NCBI GenBank assembly: GCA_031979385.1
Contig: DALZEF010000011.1
Span: 1-64,000 of the forward strand
Direction of reading: 5' to 3'
DNA: 64,000 nucleotides
Source: Timonella sp031979385
GTDB lineage: Bacteria; Actinomycetota; Actinomycetes; Actinomycetales; Cellulomonadaceae
How positions within the stretch are numbered: position 1 is the stretch's first letter; the number at the start of each line of letters is the position of its first letter. The notes under the pieces are model-generated. The model had not been told where the DNA came from. It searched no databases and saw only the letters and a program-made list of their open reading frames with translations. The position numbers were made by a program, and so were the translations under genes. Positions 18,873 through 26,322 of this stretch are shown in pieces.

Positions 18873-19751
18873 ATGTCCTCGACTCGCCGCGCCCCCGCAT
18901 TGTCGCCGTCCCGTGCGAACGACTATTCGCAGTGCCCGCTCATGTTTCGGTTCCGCACGATCGATAGGTTGCCGGAGCCACCCAGCAAGGCGGCTACCAA
19001 GGGAACGCTCGTGCACTGGGTGCTGGAACACCTGTACAACGCACCGATTGGCCGCCGTTCTCCCGAGGCTGCGCACGCGCTTGTACCAGACGCGCTCACC
19101 GCGGTTCAGGCCCGTACACCCGATCTGGACACGATGTTCGAGTCTGAGGCAGACAAGAAGCAGTGGCTCGCTGAGGCCGGGAAACTGATTGACCGCTACT
19201 TTACGCTTGAGGACCCCAACCGCCTTGAGCCGGCAGAACGTGAGGTCAATATCTCCGCGATGCTCGACGGCACGATGCGCATCAAAGGGATCATTGACCG
19301 TGTAGACATCGCCCCCAACGGCGCGGTCCGACTGGTCGACTACAAGACTGGCAAGGCTCCCCGCCCGCAGTATTCCGCGTCCGCGGCGTTCCAGATGCGC
19401 TTTTACGCGGTTGCAATGCGTGAGGCCCGAGGTGTTACCCCCGCGATGCTGCAATTGAACTACCTCGGCGACGGTCAAGTGCTCCGCAACGAACCAAGCG
19501 AGGCGGACCTCGATCAGGCGAAAGGCAAAATCATTTCCATCTGGGATGACATCCGCCGCAACGCCGAACGCGATGAGTGGCGTCCTAGAACATCGAAGTT
19601 GTGCGGATGGTGCTCGTTTCAGAGCGTCTGCCCGTCGTTCGGCGGCACACCGCCCGACCTCGAGCAGGGTGCCAGCGCGAAGGTTTGGTTGGAACCGCCC
19701 ACGCTTTTTGATCGCTCGATGAGTGAGATTGCCGACGATCCGGCCAGTTAG
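18873..19751 (+). CDS. RecB-like PD-(D/E)XK exonuclease with Fe-S cysteines
   Basis: 292 residues. It starts with ALSPSRANDYSQCPLMFRFR and has the nuclease core motifs GTLVHWVLEHL, GIIDRVDI and VRLVDYKTGK (the D-x-K strand). One N-terminal cysteine (SQCP) and three C-terminal ones (LCGWCSFQSVCPSF) form the four-Cys pattern of Fe-S-containing RecB/AddB-type nucleases. It is a stand-alone nuclease without a helicase domain, as commonly found next to trmI in actinobacteria. A role in DNA repair is inferred. Transcription is probably leaderless. Confidence 0.92.
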   Translation: MSSTRRAPALSPSRANDYSQCPLMFRFRTIDRLPEPPSKAATKGTLVHWVLEHLYNAPIGRRSPEAAHALVPDALTAVQARTPDLDTMFESEADKKQWLAEAGKLIDRYFTLEDPNRLEPAEREVNISAMLDGTMRIKGIIDRVDIAPNGAVRLVDYKTGKAPRPQYSASAAFQMRFYAVAMREARGVTPAMLQLNYLGDGQVLRNEPSEADLDQAKGKIISIWDDIRRNAERDEWRPRTSKLCGWCSFQSVCPSFGGTPPDLEQGASAKVWLEPPTLFDRSMSEIADDPAS

Positions 19752-19790
19752 CCCCGCCACCTACGTCCCGGTTCATCGGCAATCAGAGAT

Positions 19791-20492
19791 TCAGGAGTTG
19801 AAGTCGACCAAGCCGCCGCGCATAACGACATCCAACACAGACGGCGTGAGTTGGTCCAGCGACTTGATCCGACTCAAGCCGGGCGCAGACTCGACCGGCG
19901 TGATCGCATCAATGCCAATCGTGCGCGCACCCGAGGCAAGAGCCGCGGTGATCCCTGTTCTGGAGTCTTCCAGCGCAATGCACTGGGTGACATCCACGCC
20001 AAGTGCACGGGCTGCCTGAAGATAAGGGTCAGGGTGCGGTTTGCCGCGTTCGACCACATCGCCGGAGACCACGACCTCGAACGTACCGGGAACTGCCGTA
20101 TCCGCGAATGCGTGAGCCACAGGACCATACGAGCTGGTCACAAGCGCACATGGAATACCCAATGCCCGCACCCACGCAAGCGTCTCCGCAGCATGTTCCC
20201 GCCATGGCACCTCCCTGCGCAACTGCGTACTCACTCGTTCCACCAAAAACGCCACGACGTCTTCAGGGCTACCCGGGGCACCGGCAGCTATCAACACGTG
20301 CGCCGCGTCCATCAGATCGAATCCCACGAGAGTCAGCGCCTGCTCGTGGGTCCAGATGCCTCCGCCGGACTCGACAATCTCGTATTCCGCAGCCTGCCAA
20401 AACGGCTCGGAATCAATCAACGTGCCATCCATATCAAACAGGATCGCTTGAGGTAGATGGAGTTTTTCTTCCCTGTAAGGCATAGATGACAT
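19791..20492 (-). CDS. HAD-superfamily (subfamily IA) phosphatase
   Basis: 233 residues with motif I DMDGTLIDSEP, motif II VTSSYG, the lysine in VERGKPHPDPYLQAARALGV and motif III ALEDSRTGITAALASGART. The helical cap lies between motifs I and II. This resembles beta-phosphoglucomutase or sugar-phosphate phosphatases, but the substrate cannot be assigned. The gene converges with the RecB-like gene with 39 bp between stops. ATG at 20483 is an alternative start. Confidence 0.9.
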   Translation of the reverse strand: MSSMPYREEKLHLPQAILFDMDGTLIDSEPFWQAAEYEIVESGGGIWTHEQALTLVGFDLMDAAHVLIAAGAPGSPEDVVAFLVERVSTQLRREVPWREHAAETLAWVRALGIPCALVTSSYGPVAHAFADTAVPGTFEVVVSGDVVERGKPHPDPYLQAARALGVDVTQCIALEDSRTGITAALASGARTIGIDAITPVESAPGLSRIKSLDQLTPSVLDVVMRGGLVDFNS

Positions 20493-20611
20493 AACCGAAG
20501 CTTTCTAGGAGAACCAACCACCCATATTACGGAGCCACGTCATCTTGGGCTAAATTCGGTGCCGTTTATCAGCGCTCGGTGAACGTCCGGCACAAGCTCT
20601 CCCCCGGGGAC

Positions 20612-20617
20612 TAGGCT
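20612..20617 (+). promoter_or_regulatory. -10 box of leaderless PAC2-family gene
   Basis: TAGGCT followed by TGAAGG and the ATG at 20624; the same hexamer and spacing as at 18861. Confidence 0.6.
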
Positions 20618-20623
20618 TGAAGG

Positions 20624-21538
20624 ATGGATATGCCCCGTCACCCCGACTCACCGAACACTGAACCGACTGAAGTTGCTCGACGCTTCGACGAAGGCACCGT
20701 CATGATCGCAGCGTTCGCGGGATGGAACGATGCGGGTAGTGCGGCAACGAATGCTCTCCAGCACATCTCAGACACTTTTGACGCGCGCCTGTACGACGAG
20801 ATCGACCCTGAACCCTACGTGGACTTTCAGGTGAATCGTCCCTCGGTCGTGGCTACCGAAGCGGGTAGGCACATCCTGTGGCCTGCAACTCGCGTTGAGG
20901 TGATCACTCACTCAACGCTGCGCCGAAAACTGGTACTTGTGCACGGGATTGAACCCAACATGCGCTGGCGCACCTACTATCAGGAGATCCTGCGTATCGC
21001 CGACGAACTGGATTGCAGTGGAATCGTGTTGCTTGGTGCTCTTCTCGCGGATGTGCCACACACCTCGAAGGCTCCAGCCACCGTGACCAGTTCCAACACA
21101 TTCATGCAAGAGCATCTGGGGGTCGAGGAAAGCGATTACGAAGGCCCTGCAGGTATCACGAGCGTGCTTGGACACTACGCTGAGCTTGATGGCGTCCCTG
21201 CGGTGAGCGCCTGGGCATTCGTTCCTCACTATGTGCCGCATCCTCCTGCGATTCCTGCGGAGATTGCTCTGCTGGATGCCGTTGAGGACATCGTTGGCGA
21301 GGCAATCCCGCGCGGTGAGTTGGAAGACGAGATGTCCGCCTGGCTACGTGGCGTTGATTCTTTTGTTGAGTCTGAGCCAGATCTGGCCGAATACGTTCAA
21401 CAACTCGTGACGGACGATACGATCACTGAGATTTCCGGGGAGAAGATCGCGCAGGAGTTTGAGAGGTTTCTGCGGCGTCGCGGTCCAGGTTCCACCGGTT
21501 CTGCCGGTTCTGCCGGTTCTCCCGGTGATGTGGGCTGA
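20624..21538 (+). CDS. PAC2-family protein (proteasome assembly chaperone-like)
   Basis: 304 residues. MIAAFAGWNDAGSAATNAL and YDEIDPEPYVDFQVNRPSV mark the PAC2 family, related in fold to eukaryotic proteasome assembly chaperones and widespread in actinobacteria. GIVLLGALLADVPHTSKAPATV and YEGPAGITSVLGH are further family sequences. The function in bacteria is not established; the nearby proteasome locus is suggestive only. The C-terminus is a short Gly-Ser-Ala repeat (GSTGSAGSAGSPG). ATG at 20630, with AAGGA upstream, is an alternative start. A strong hairpin follows. Confidence 0.87.
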   Translation: MDMPRHPDSPNTEPTEVARRFDEGTVMIAAFAGWNDAGSAATNALQHISDTFDARLYDEIDPEPYVDFQVNRPSVVATEAGRHILWPATRVEVITHSTLRRKLVLVHGIEPNMRWRTYYQEILRIADELDCSGIVLLGALLADVPHTSKAPATVTSSNTFMQEHLGVEESDYEGPAGITSVLGHYAELDGVPAVSAWAFVPHYVPHPPAIPAEIALLDAVEDIVGEAIPRGELEDEMSAWLRGVDSFVESEPDLAEYVQQLVTDDTITEISGEKIAQEFERFLRRRGPGSTGSAGSAGSPGDVG

Positions 21539-21645
21539 TTGCCGACGACGCCCTCGTTCGTATAGCCCGTTACGTATGGTTGTCTGGCGGGTTGGTAGGC
21601 CGCTTTGATGGCCTGTTTCGGTGAGTAGCTCGCCTCTGGGTACAG

Positions 21646-21681
21646 GAGAGGGGCCAAGCGCTGTTGCGCTTGGCCCCTCTC
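21646..21681. terminator. bidirectional terminator between PAC2 gene and mshC
   Basis: Perfect 16-bp inverted repeat (21646-21661 with 21666-21681) with a 4-nt loop between two convergent genes. Confidence 0.8.
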
Positions 21682-21696
21682 TCATCTAGATGATGG

Positions 21697-22971
21697 TTAC
21701 ATACGGATACCGAGGAGAGCGTTCACGGCACGCGACATCACGCCCGGTGCTCCCTCAACGAATTCGATGCTCTCTTCGCCTTGGAGAGCCAAGCGAGACC
21801 ACTCATCCACCACAGCAAGCGCCTCAGGGGTGTTCAAGTCCTCGCGTAGCGCAGCACGCATTGCCGTCAACGTGTCGTCATAGGCAGGGCCACCATTTCC
21901 TGAGAACGCCTCAAGCCACAGTTCGAACCGTTCCTGCGCCTGCCGGAGTAGTTCATCGGTCCACTCCCATTCGCTGCGGTAATGCTGTGATAGCAACGCC
22001 AACCTGATCACCATGGGCTCGACGCCCCGCTTGATCAGTTCTGAGACCAACACGAGGTTACCGAGCGATTTGCTCATCTTCTCGCCCTGATACGACACAA
22101 GGCCAGCGTGTACGGCAAGACGAGGTCCCGCTTGGCTGTCCCCCGTCAGAACACGCGTATGGGAGGCGCTCATCTCGTGGTGTGGGAACAGCAGGTCCGC
22201 ACCGCCACCGACAACGGAACATCGCGCTCCGAGCGCCTCCACTGCGATGACCGCACATTCAATGTGCCAGCCTGGACGTCCCTGACCAATCGAACCCCCA
22301 TCCCAAGCAGGTTCACCGTGCCGGGCCGCACGCCACAGCAACGGGTCCAGAGGGCTTCGCTTGCCCTCACGTTCGGGATCGCCCCCACGCTCAGAAAAGA
22401 ACGTGAGTCGCTCCTCCGGGCTGATTGGCGCGAGAGAACCAAACCTTGAGTCGACAGACAGGTCTGCATACACGTCTGCTGCCGAGTCGCTGACAGCAGA
22501 ACCATCGGTGACCGGAACCAGGTAGGCGCTATCCTCTGTCAGCATTCTTTGGACCGCGGCGGCAACCTGCGGGATCGTCTCCACAGCACCGAGATAGGTT
22601 TCTGGAGGGATCACCCCCAAAGCAGTCATATCCCGCGCGAACAGGTTAATCTGTGAGGCCGCAAGTTCCTGCCAGTCCGCACCCGTAGCGTTGGCTCGCT
22701 CAAGTAGCGGGTCATCCACATCGGTCACGTTGGAGGCATAGGAAACGGTCTTCCCCGCATCCCGCAAAGCACGATTCAGCAGGTCAAAAGCAACATAGGT
22801 TGCGGCGTGGCCGATATGGGTCGCGTCGTATGGAGTAATACCGCACACGTACAGCGAGGCGTTCTGTCCGAACGTGACCTCCACGTTCTGCCGCGTCGTC
22901 GAGTCAAATACCCGAACCGTGTCGAGCGAACCAGGAATCTGCGGGATTTGGGGGGCTGGCCAAGTAATCAC
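21697..22971 (-). CDS. mshC: cysteine:1D-myo-inosityl-glucosaminide ligase, mycothiol synthesis
   Basis: 424 residues, related to cysteinyl-tRNA synthetase but shorter, which points to MshC. It has the HIGH-type motif ATHIGHAATY, YVCGITPYD, VTDVDDPLLERANATGADW, PGWHIECAVIA and KMSKSLGN. MshC joins cysteine to GlcN-Ins, the penultimate step of mycothiol synthesis. The C-terminal anticodon-binding region of CysRS is missing, as expected. The GTG start is 6 nt after TATCGT, so the message is probably leaderless. It is often found next to a PAC2 gene and uppP in actinobacteria. Confidence 0.95.
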   Translation of the reverse strand: MITWPAPQIPQIPGSLDTVRVFDSTTRQNVEVTFGQNASLYVCGITPYDATHIGHAATYVAFDLLNRALRDAGKTVSYASNVTDVDDPLLERANATGADWQELAASQINLFARDMTALGVIPPETYLGAVETIPQVAAAVQRMLTEDSAYLVPVTDGSAVSDSAADVYADLSVDSRFGSLAPISPEERLTFFSERGGDPEREGKRSPLDPLLWRAARHGEPAWDGGSIGQGRPGWHIECAVIAVEALGARCSVVGGGADLLFPHHEMSASHTRVLTGDSQAGPRLAVHAGLVSYQGEKMSKSLGNLVLVSELIKRGVEPMVIRLALLSQHYRSEWEWTDELLRQAQERFELWLEAFSGNGGPAYDDTLTAMRAALREDLNTPEALAVVDEWSRLALQGEESIEFVEGAPGVMSRAVNALLGIRM

Positions 22972-22977
22972 AACTCA

Positions 22978-22983
22978 ACGATA
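22978..22983 (-). promoter_or_regulatory. -10 box of leaderless mshC
   Basis: TATCGT, then TGAGTT, then the GTG start. Confidence 0.55.
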
Positions 22984-23035
22984 GCCAAGATCAGCCGCAT
23001 ATCCGAACCGGGGCATTCCCTGTGTTCGACCCAGA

Positions 23036-23905
23036 TCAGACAGATGGACCCATCGGTTGAAGTACGCCAGCAAGGAGCAGCATGACCACTGCCCCAGCCA
23101 AGAACAGTCGATACATCACAAACGGCTTGTAACTGAAGGTCGAAACAATCTTGAGGAATGCGATGATCACAAAGTAACCAACCACGAATGCCACAAGTGT
23201 TGCGATCAGAATTGCGCCAAATCCTGGTGCACCGGCCTCAGCCGGTTCACGTATGGCCCCGTACAGTTTGTAAAAGCCAGATCCCATAACGGCGGGGATC
23301 GCCAACAGGAAGGAGTACCTGGCTGCAGCCTCACGGGTGTAGCCCAAGAGCAGTCCCGCGGTGATCGTGCCACCGGAACGGGACACACCTGGAATCAGGG
23401 CCATGGCCTGAGCGAAACCGAAGATGACCGCATCCTTGACGGACAGTTCGTTGAGCGGCTTCTTGTGGGCACCACGCTTATCAGCCCAACCGAGCAGCAG
23501 CGCAAACACGGCGAGCATCAACGCAGTGAGATAAAGATTACGGAACGTCGAGTCAATCCAGTCTTCGAGGAGCAACCCCAACAGCACGATGGGGATAGAC
23601 CCCAGAGCGATGAACCAAGCCATCGCCGCATCACGGTCGTGTGCCCCCATGCGGGCTTTCCAGTCAGTTCCGTGGGCTCCGCGCAGCGATTGCCACCACT
23701 TGATACAGATGTTTTTGATGTCTCTGCGGAAATATAGAAGCACAGCCGCTTCCGTACCGATCTGGGTAATGGCGGTGAACGCGGCACCCGGGTCTGCTTT
23801 GCCGATCAACTCGCCGACTATTCGCAGGTGTGCGGAGGAGGAAATCGGTAGGAACTCTGTCAAACCCTGTACGAGACCAAGGATTATTGCTTCGAATGCG
23901 TTCAC
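23036..23905 (-). CDS. uppP: undecaprenyl-diphosphatase (BacA/UppP)
   Basis: 289 residues and strongly hydrophobic, with about eight membrane helices. The two catalytic motifs are present: GLTEFLPISSSAHL near the N-terminus and PGVSRSGGT at about residue 170. The enzyme recycles undecaprenyl pyrophosphate, the peptidoglycan lipid carrier, at the membrane and can confer bacitracin resistance. The GTG start is preceded by TAGGCT 8 nt upstream, so any leader is very short. Confidence 0.96.
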   Translation of the reverse strand: MNAFEAIILGLVQGLTEFLPISSSAHLRIVGELIGKADPGAAFTAITQIGTEAAVLLYFRRDIKNICIKWWQSLRGAHGTDWKARMGAHDRDAAMAWFIALGSIPIVLLGLLLEDWIDSTFRNLYLTALMLAVFALLLGWADKRGAHKKPLNELSVKDAVIFGFAQAMALIPGVSRSGGTITAGLLLGYTREAAARYSFLLAIPAVMGSGFYKLYGAIREPAEAGAPGFGAILIATLVAFVVGYFVIIAFLKIVSTFSYKPFVMYRLFLAGAVVMLLLAGVLQPMGPSV

Positions 23906-23994
23906 AGATCAGTAGCCTACCCCCATTACAGTGCTGATGGTGGGTTCCCGTATGGGGTGTTCGACCTTTTCACCAAACAAGCACGCTGAGAAGA

Positions 23995-24032
23995 CGATGG
24001 GGGTCCGAAGCATCTGCTTCGGACCCCCATCG
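23995..24032. terminator. 18-bp perfect hairpin between the acidic-protein gene and uppP
   Basis: Arms 23995-24012 and 24015-24032 are perfectly complementary with a 2-nt formal loop. It lies 30 bp past the stop of the acidic small-protein gene and before uppP. T-runs on both sides are short (TCTTCTC on the minus strand). Confidence 0.65.
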
Positions 24033-24062
24033 ATATTTCCTACACTTTATGTGACGAGAGGA

Positions 24063-24323
24063 TCAGTCCTCGAATTCCTCGTCGTCGTCTTCATCATCAT
24101 CCTCATCATCAAAATCATCGTCATCTTCGATGTTGGAGAATGGCAAGAGCTCTCCGTGGGTCATGGCGAGCGCCTCGTCGTACACCTCGAAGGCGTCATC
24201 CAGGATGTCAAAAGCATCATCGACCTTTGGGTCATCGTCGCCACGGCGGGTGACCACAGCCGAGTAGTGGGCTTCAAGAGCAGCAATGAAGCGGTCTAGC
24301 GCTGCACGAGGATCTACAGTCAT
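24063..24323 (-). CDS. small protein with extremely acidic tail
   Basis: 86 residues. Residues 1-60 look helical (DPRAALDRFIAALEAHYSAVV, DDAFDILDDAFEVYDEALAM); the last 22 are almost only Asp and Glu. Similar small proteins lie beside DUF5703 genes in actinobacteria, as here, but no function is known. A TAACGT -10 lies 7 nt before the ATG, consistent with a leaderless transcript. Confidence 0.75.
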   Translation of the reverse strand: MTVDPRAALDRFIAALEAHYSAVVTRRGDDDPKVDDAFDILDDAFEVYDEALAMTHGELLPFSNIEDDDDFDDEDDDEDDDEEFED

Positions 24324-24330
24324 GTCTCAA

Positions 24331-24336
24331 ACGTTA
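24331..24336 (-). promoter_or_regulatory. -10 box upstream of acidic small protein
   Basis: TAACGT, 7-nt spacer, ATG. Confidence 0.5.
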
Positions 24337-24521
24337 TCGCTCTTCCAACGATTTTGCACCATCATTGGGTCCCCAGATTTTCAGCCCTAGGGAAACGAAC
24401 CCTACAATCCGGACAATTGCGCTGAAACCTCGCCCCAGATAGGAGTAATGTGTTGGTTCACACGTGAGCGGCCCCACCCGATCACGTGCAGCACAACCCA
24501 CGCGAAGGGAAGATTCACTCA

Positions 24522-24770
24522 ATGCCAGCAGACAGCCTAGAAGCCCGCCGCGCGGCAGACCTTCACTATCTCAAGGCCCGACGCAAGCGGGAACCACACT
24601 ACGAATATCGCACGGTTGTTGTACCTCGAGGTACCTCGAAAACGCAGACCCGTGCGCTGCTCGTGCAGGAGGCGGAGGTTGGCAAGTGGGAATTGGCACG
24701 TACCGTGATCTATGAGGGCGGGACAACCAAGTATTGGCTGCGCCGCCGCATCATAGCTGTGGGTGTCTAG
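24522..24770 (+). CDS. DUF5703-family small protein
   Basis: 82 residues: YEYRTVVVPRGTSKTQTRALLVQEAEVGKWELARTVIYEGGTTKYWLRRRII matches the conserved core of the actinobacterial DUF5703 family, which has no assigned function. The start is ATG with GAAGGGAAG upstream; an in-frame GTG at 24486 is less likely. Upstream, TTGCGC and TAGGAG spaced by 17 bp could be a promoter. It is divergent from the acidic protein gene. Confidence 0.78.
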   Translation: MPADSLEARRAADLHYLKARRKREPHYEYRTVVVPRGTSKTQTRALLVQEAEVGKWELARTVIYEGGTTKYWLRRRIIAVGV

Positions 24771-24809
24771 TTGTTATTTCACGTCCTAGTCCCTCGACTG
24801 TGAGAGCGC

Positions 24810-26135
24810 TCAGGCGTTTGCCAGCAGGCGGTCAAGCACTTTAACGCCAAAGAGCAAAGCCGAGACGGGCACGCGCTCGTCAACGCCGTGGAACATTGCT
24901 GGGAAGTCCATGTCAGCAGGTAGTTGCAGCGGTGCGAAGCCGTAGCCTGCGATCCCCAGCACTGACAGCGATTTGTTGTCCGTTCCGCCCGACAACATGT
25001 ACGGCAAAACCTTTGCTCCTGGGTCTTCAGCAAGTACCGCCGCTGACATTTTGTCCACGAGAGTGCCACTGAACGGAACCTCAAGGGCGGGTGCCATATG
25101 GATCGGCTCGATGCGCACATCAGGACCGGCCAGTTCGTTCAGAGTGGCGCGGCCTTCGGCCTCGTATCCGGGGAGGAACCTCGCGTCAATGACTCCCTCG
25201 GCAACGCGGGGAATCACGTTTGCTTTGTAACCTGCGGCAAGTTGAGTGGGGTTCGTTGAGTTACGTACCGTTGCACCCACGAAGCGGGCTGCGGGCCCCA
25301 TCGCGTCGATCAGGGCGTCAATGAGTTCAGGGTTCTCCGGTTCGTACGGCAACCCGGTCATCTCCGAGACACCTCGGAGCAGGGCATCCACTGTCGGTGT
25401 GGTCTGGTAGGGCCACTTGTGCTGACCAATGCGTGCGATAGCGGCAGCGACCTTGGTCACTGCATTGTCCTCGGCCACCTGGGAACCGTGGCCAGCCCTA
25501 CCCTCTGCGATCAACCTGAGCCACGATAGCGACTTCTCTGCGGTTTGCAGCAGGTATGCACGCTGACCGTTGATCATCGTGGAGTAGCCGCCCACCTCGG
25601 AGATGGCCTCGGTTGCGCCATCAAAGATTTCGCGCATGTTGTTGACCGCATAGTGAGCGCCATACTCACCGCCTGCCTCCTCATCGGCGAAGAAGGCAAC
25701 GATCACGTCACGTGCCGGTTTACGGCCTTCTCGGACCATCTGGCGCACGACCGCGAGCATCATCGCGACCATGTCCTTCATGTCAACCGCACCACGACCC
25801 CACAACATGCCGTCGATGAGTTCACCTGCGAACGGGTCGACCGACCATTCATCGGCCTGCGCCGGAACGACGTCGAGGTGTCCGTGCAGCACGAGCGCAT
25901 CGCGGGACGGGTCGCTGCCCTCAAGGCGCACCACAACGTTTGCGCGCCCCGGAGCCGACTCGAAGTATTGCGGGTCCAACCCAACCTCAGTGAGCAGTTC
26001 CATCACATACTCGGCAGCCTTACGCTCCCCCGGCCCCTCGTTGTTGCCGAAGTTCGAGGTGTCAAAACGCAGCAAATCCTGGCAGATCTTGGCTACCTCA
26101 TCGGCTGCAGTGATGGTGTTGTGTTCCGTGCTCAT
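24810..26135 (-). CDS. M20-family metallopeptidase
   Basis: 441 residues. Metal-binding and catalytic motifs are VLHGHLDVVPA (His and Asp), GRGAVDMKDMVA (bridging Asp), FADEEAGGEYG (catalytic Glu pair), the dimerisation-domain sequence GRAGHGSQ, and FHGVDERVPV (last His). The family removes residues from small peptides or acylated amino acids; closely similar actinobacterial proteins are annotated as M20/M25/M40 hydrolases without a defined substrate. The ATG is chosen for AAGGGAACC upstream, and a 10-residue extension is possible. Confidence 0.92.
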   Translation of the reverse strand: MSTEHNTITAADEVAKICQDLLRFDTSNFGNNEGPGERKAAEYVMELLTEVGLDPQYFESAPGRANVVVRLEGSDPSRDALVLHGHLDVVPAQADEWSVDPFAGELIDGMLWGRGAVDMKDMVAMMLAVVRQMVREGRKPARDVIVAFFADEEAGGEYGAHYAVNNMREIFDGATEAISEVGGYSTMINGQRAYLLQTAEKSLSWLRLIAEGRAGHGSQVAEDNAVTKVAAAIARIGQHKWPYQTTPTVDALLRGVSEMTGLPYEPENPELIDALIDAMGPAARFVGATVRNSTNPTQLAAGYKANVIPRVAEGVIDARFLPGYEAEGRATLNELAGPDVRIEPIHMAPALEVPFSGTLVDKMSAAVLAEDPGAKVLPYMLSGGTDNKSLSVLGIAGYGFAPLQLPADMDFPAMFHGVDERVPVSALLFGVKVLDRLLANA

Positions 26136-26198
26136 GTTGGTTCCCTTACCCGAATTACCTGCCACCCAACGGTGACGTCAGTTCTAACCTACCCCGGT

Positions 26199-26234
26199 GC
26201 GTGCGAGTGGACGCATGTGCGTCCACCCGCACGC
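26199..26234. terminator. hairpin downstream of the M3 peptidase
   Basis: A 17-bp stem with one A.C mismatch and a 2-nt loop (26199-26215 with 26218-26234) lies between the M3 gene stop and the M20 gene start. No T-run follows, so a terminator role is only plausible. Confidence 0.4.
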
Positions 26235-26322
26235 CACCCAGCGTCCGCACCTGAAAGGTGAGGCGCTGGGGATACTCGCCTGCTCGTCGGCAATAAAAAC
26301 CGTCAGCCAGCGGAGCCTGCTA

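Noticed and set aside
18750..19760. Long open frame extending the M50 protease upstream
   Set aside because: It is antisense to the RecB-like nuclease, which has clear motifs; the protease begins at the ATG with AAGGTAG upstream.
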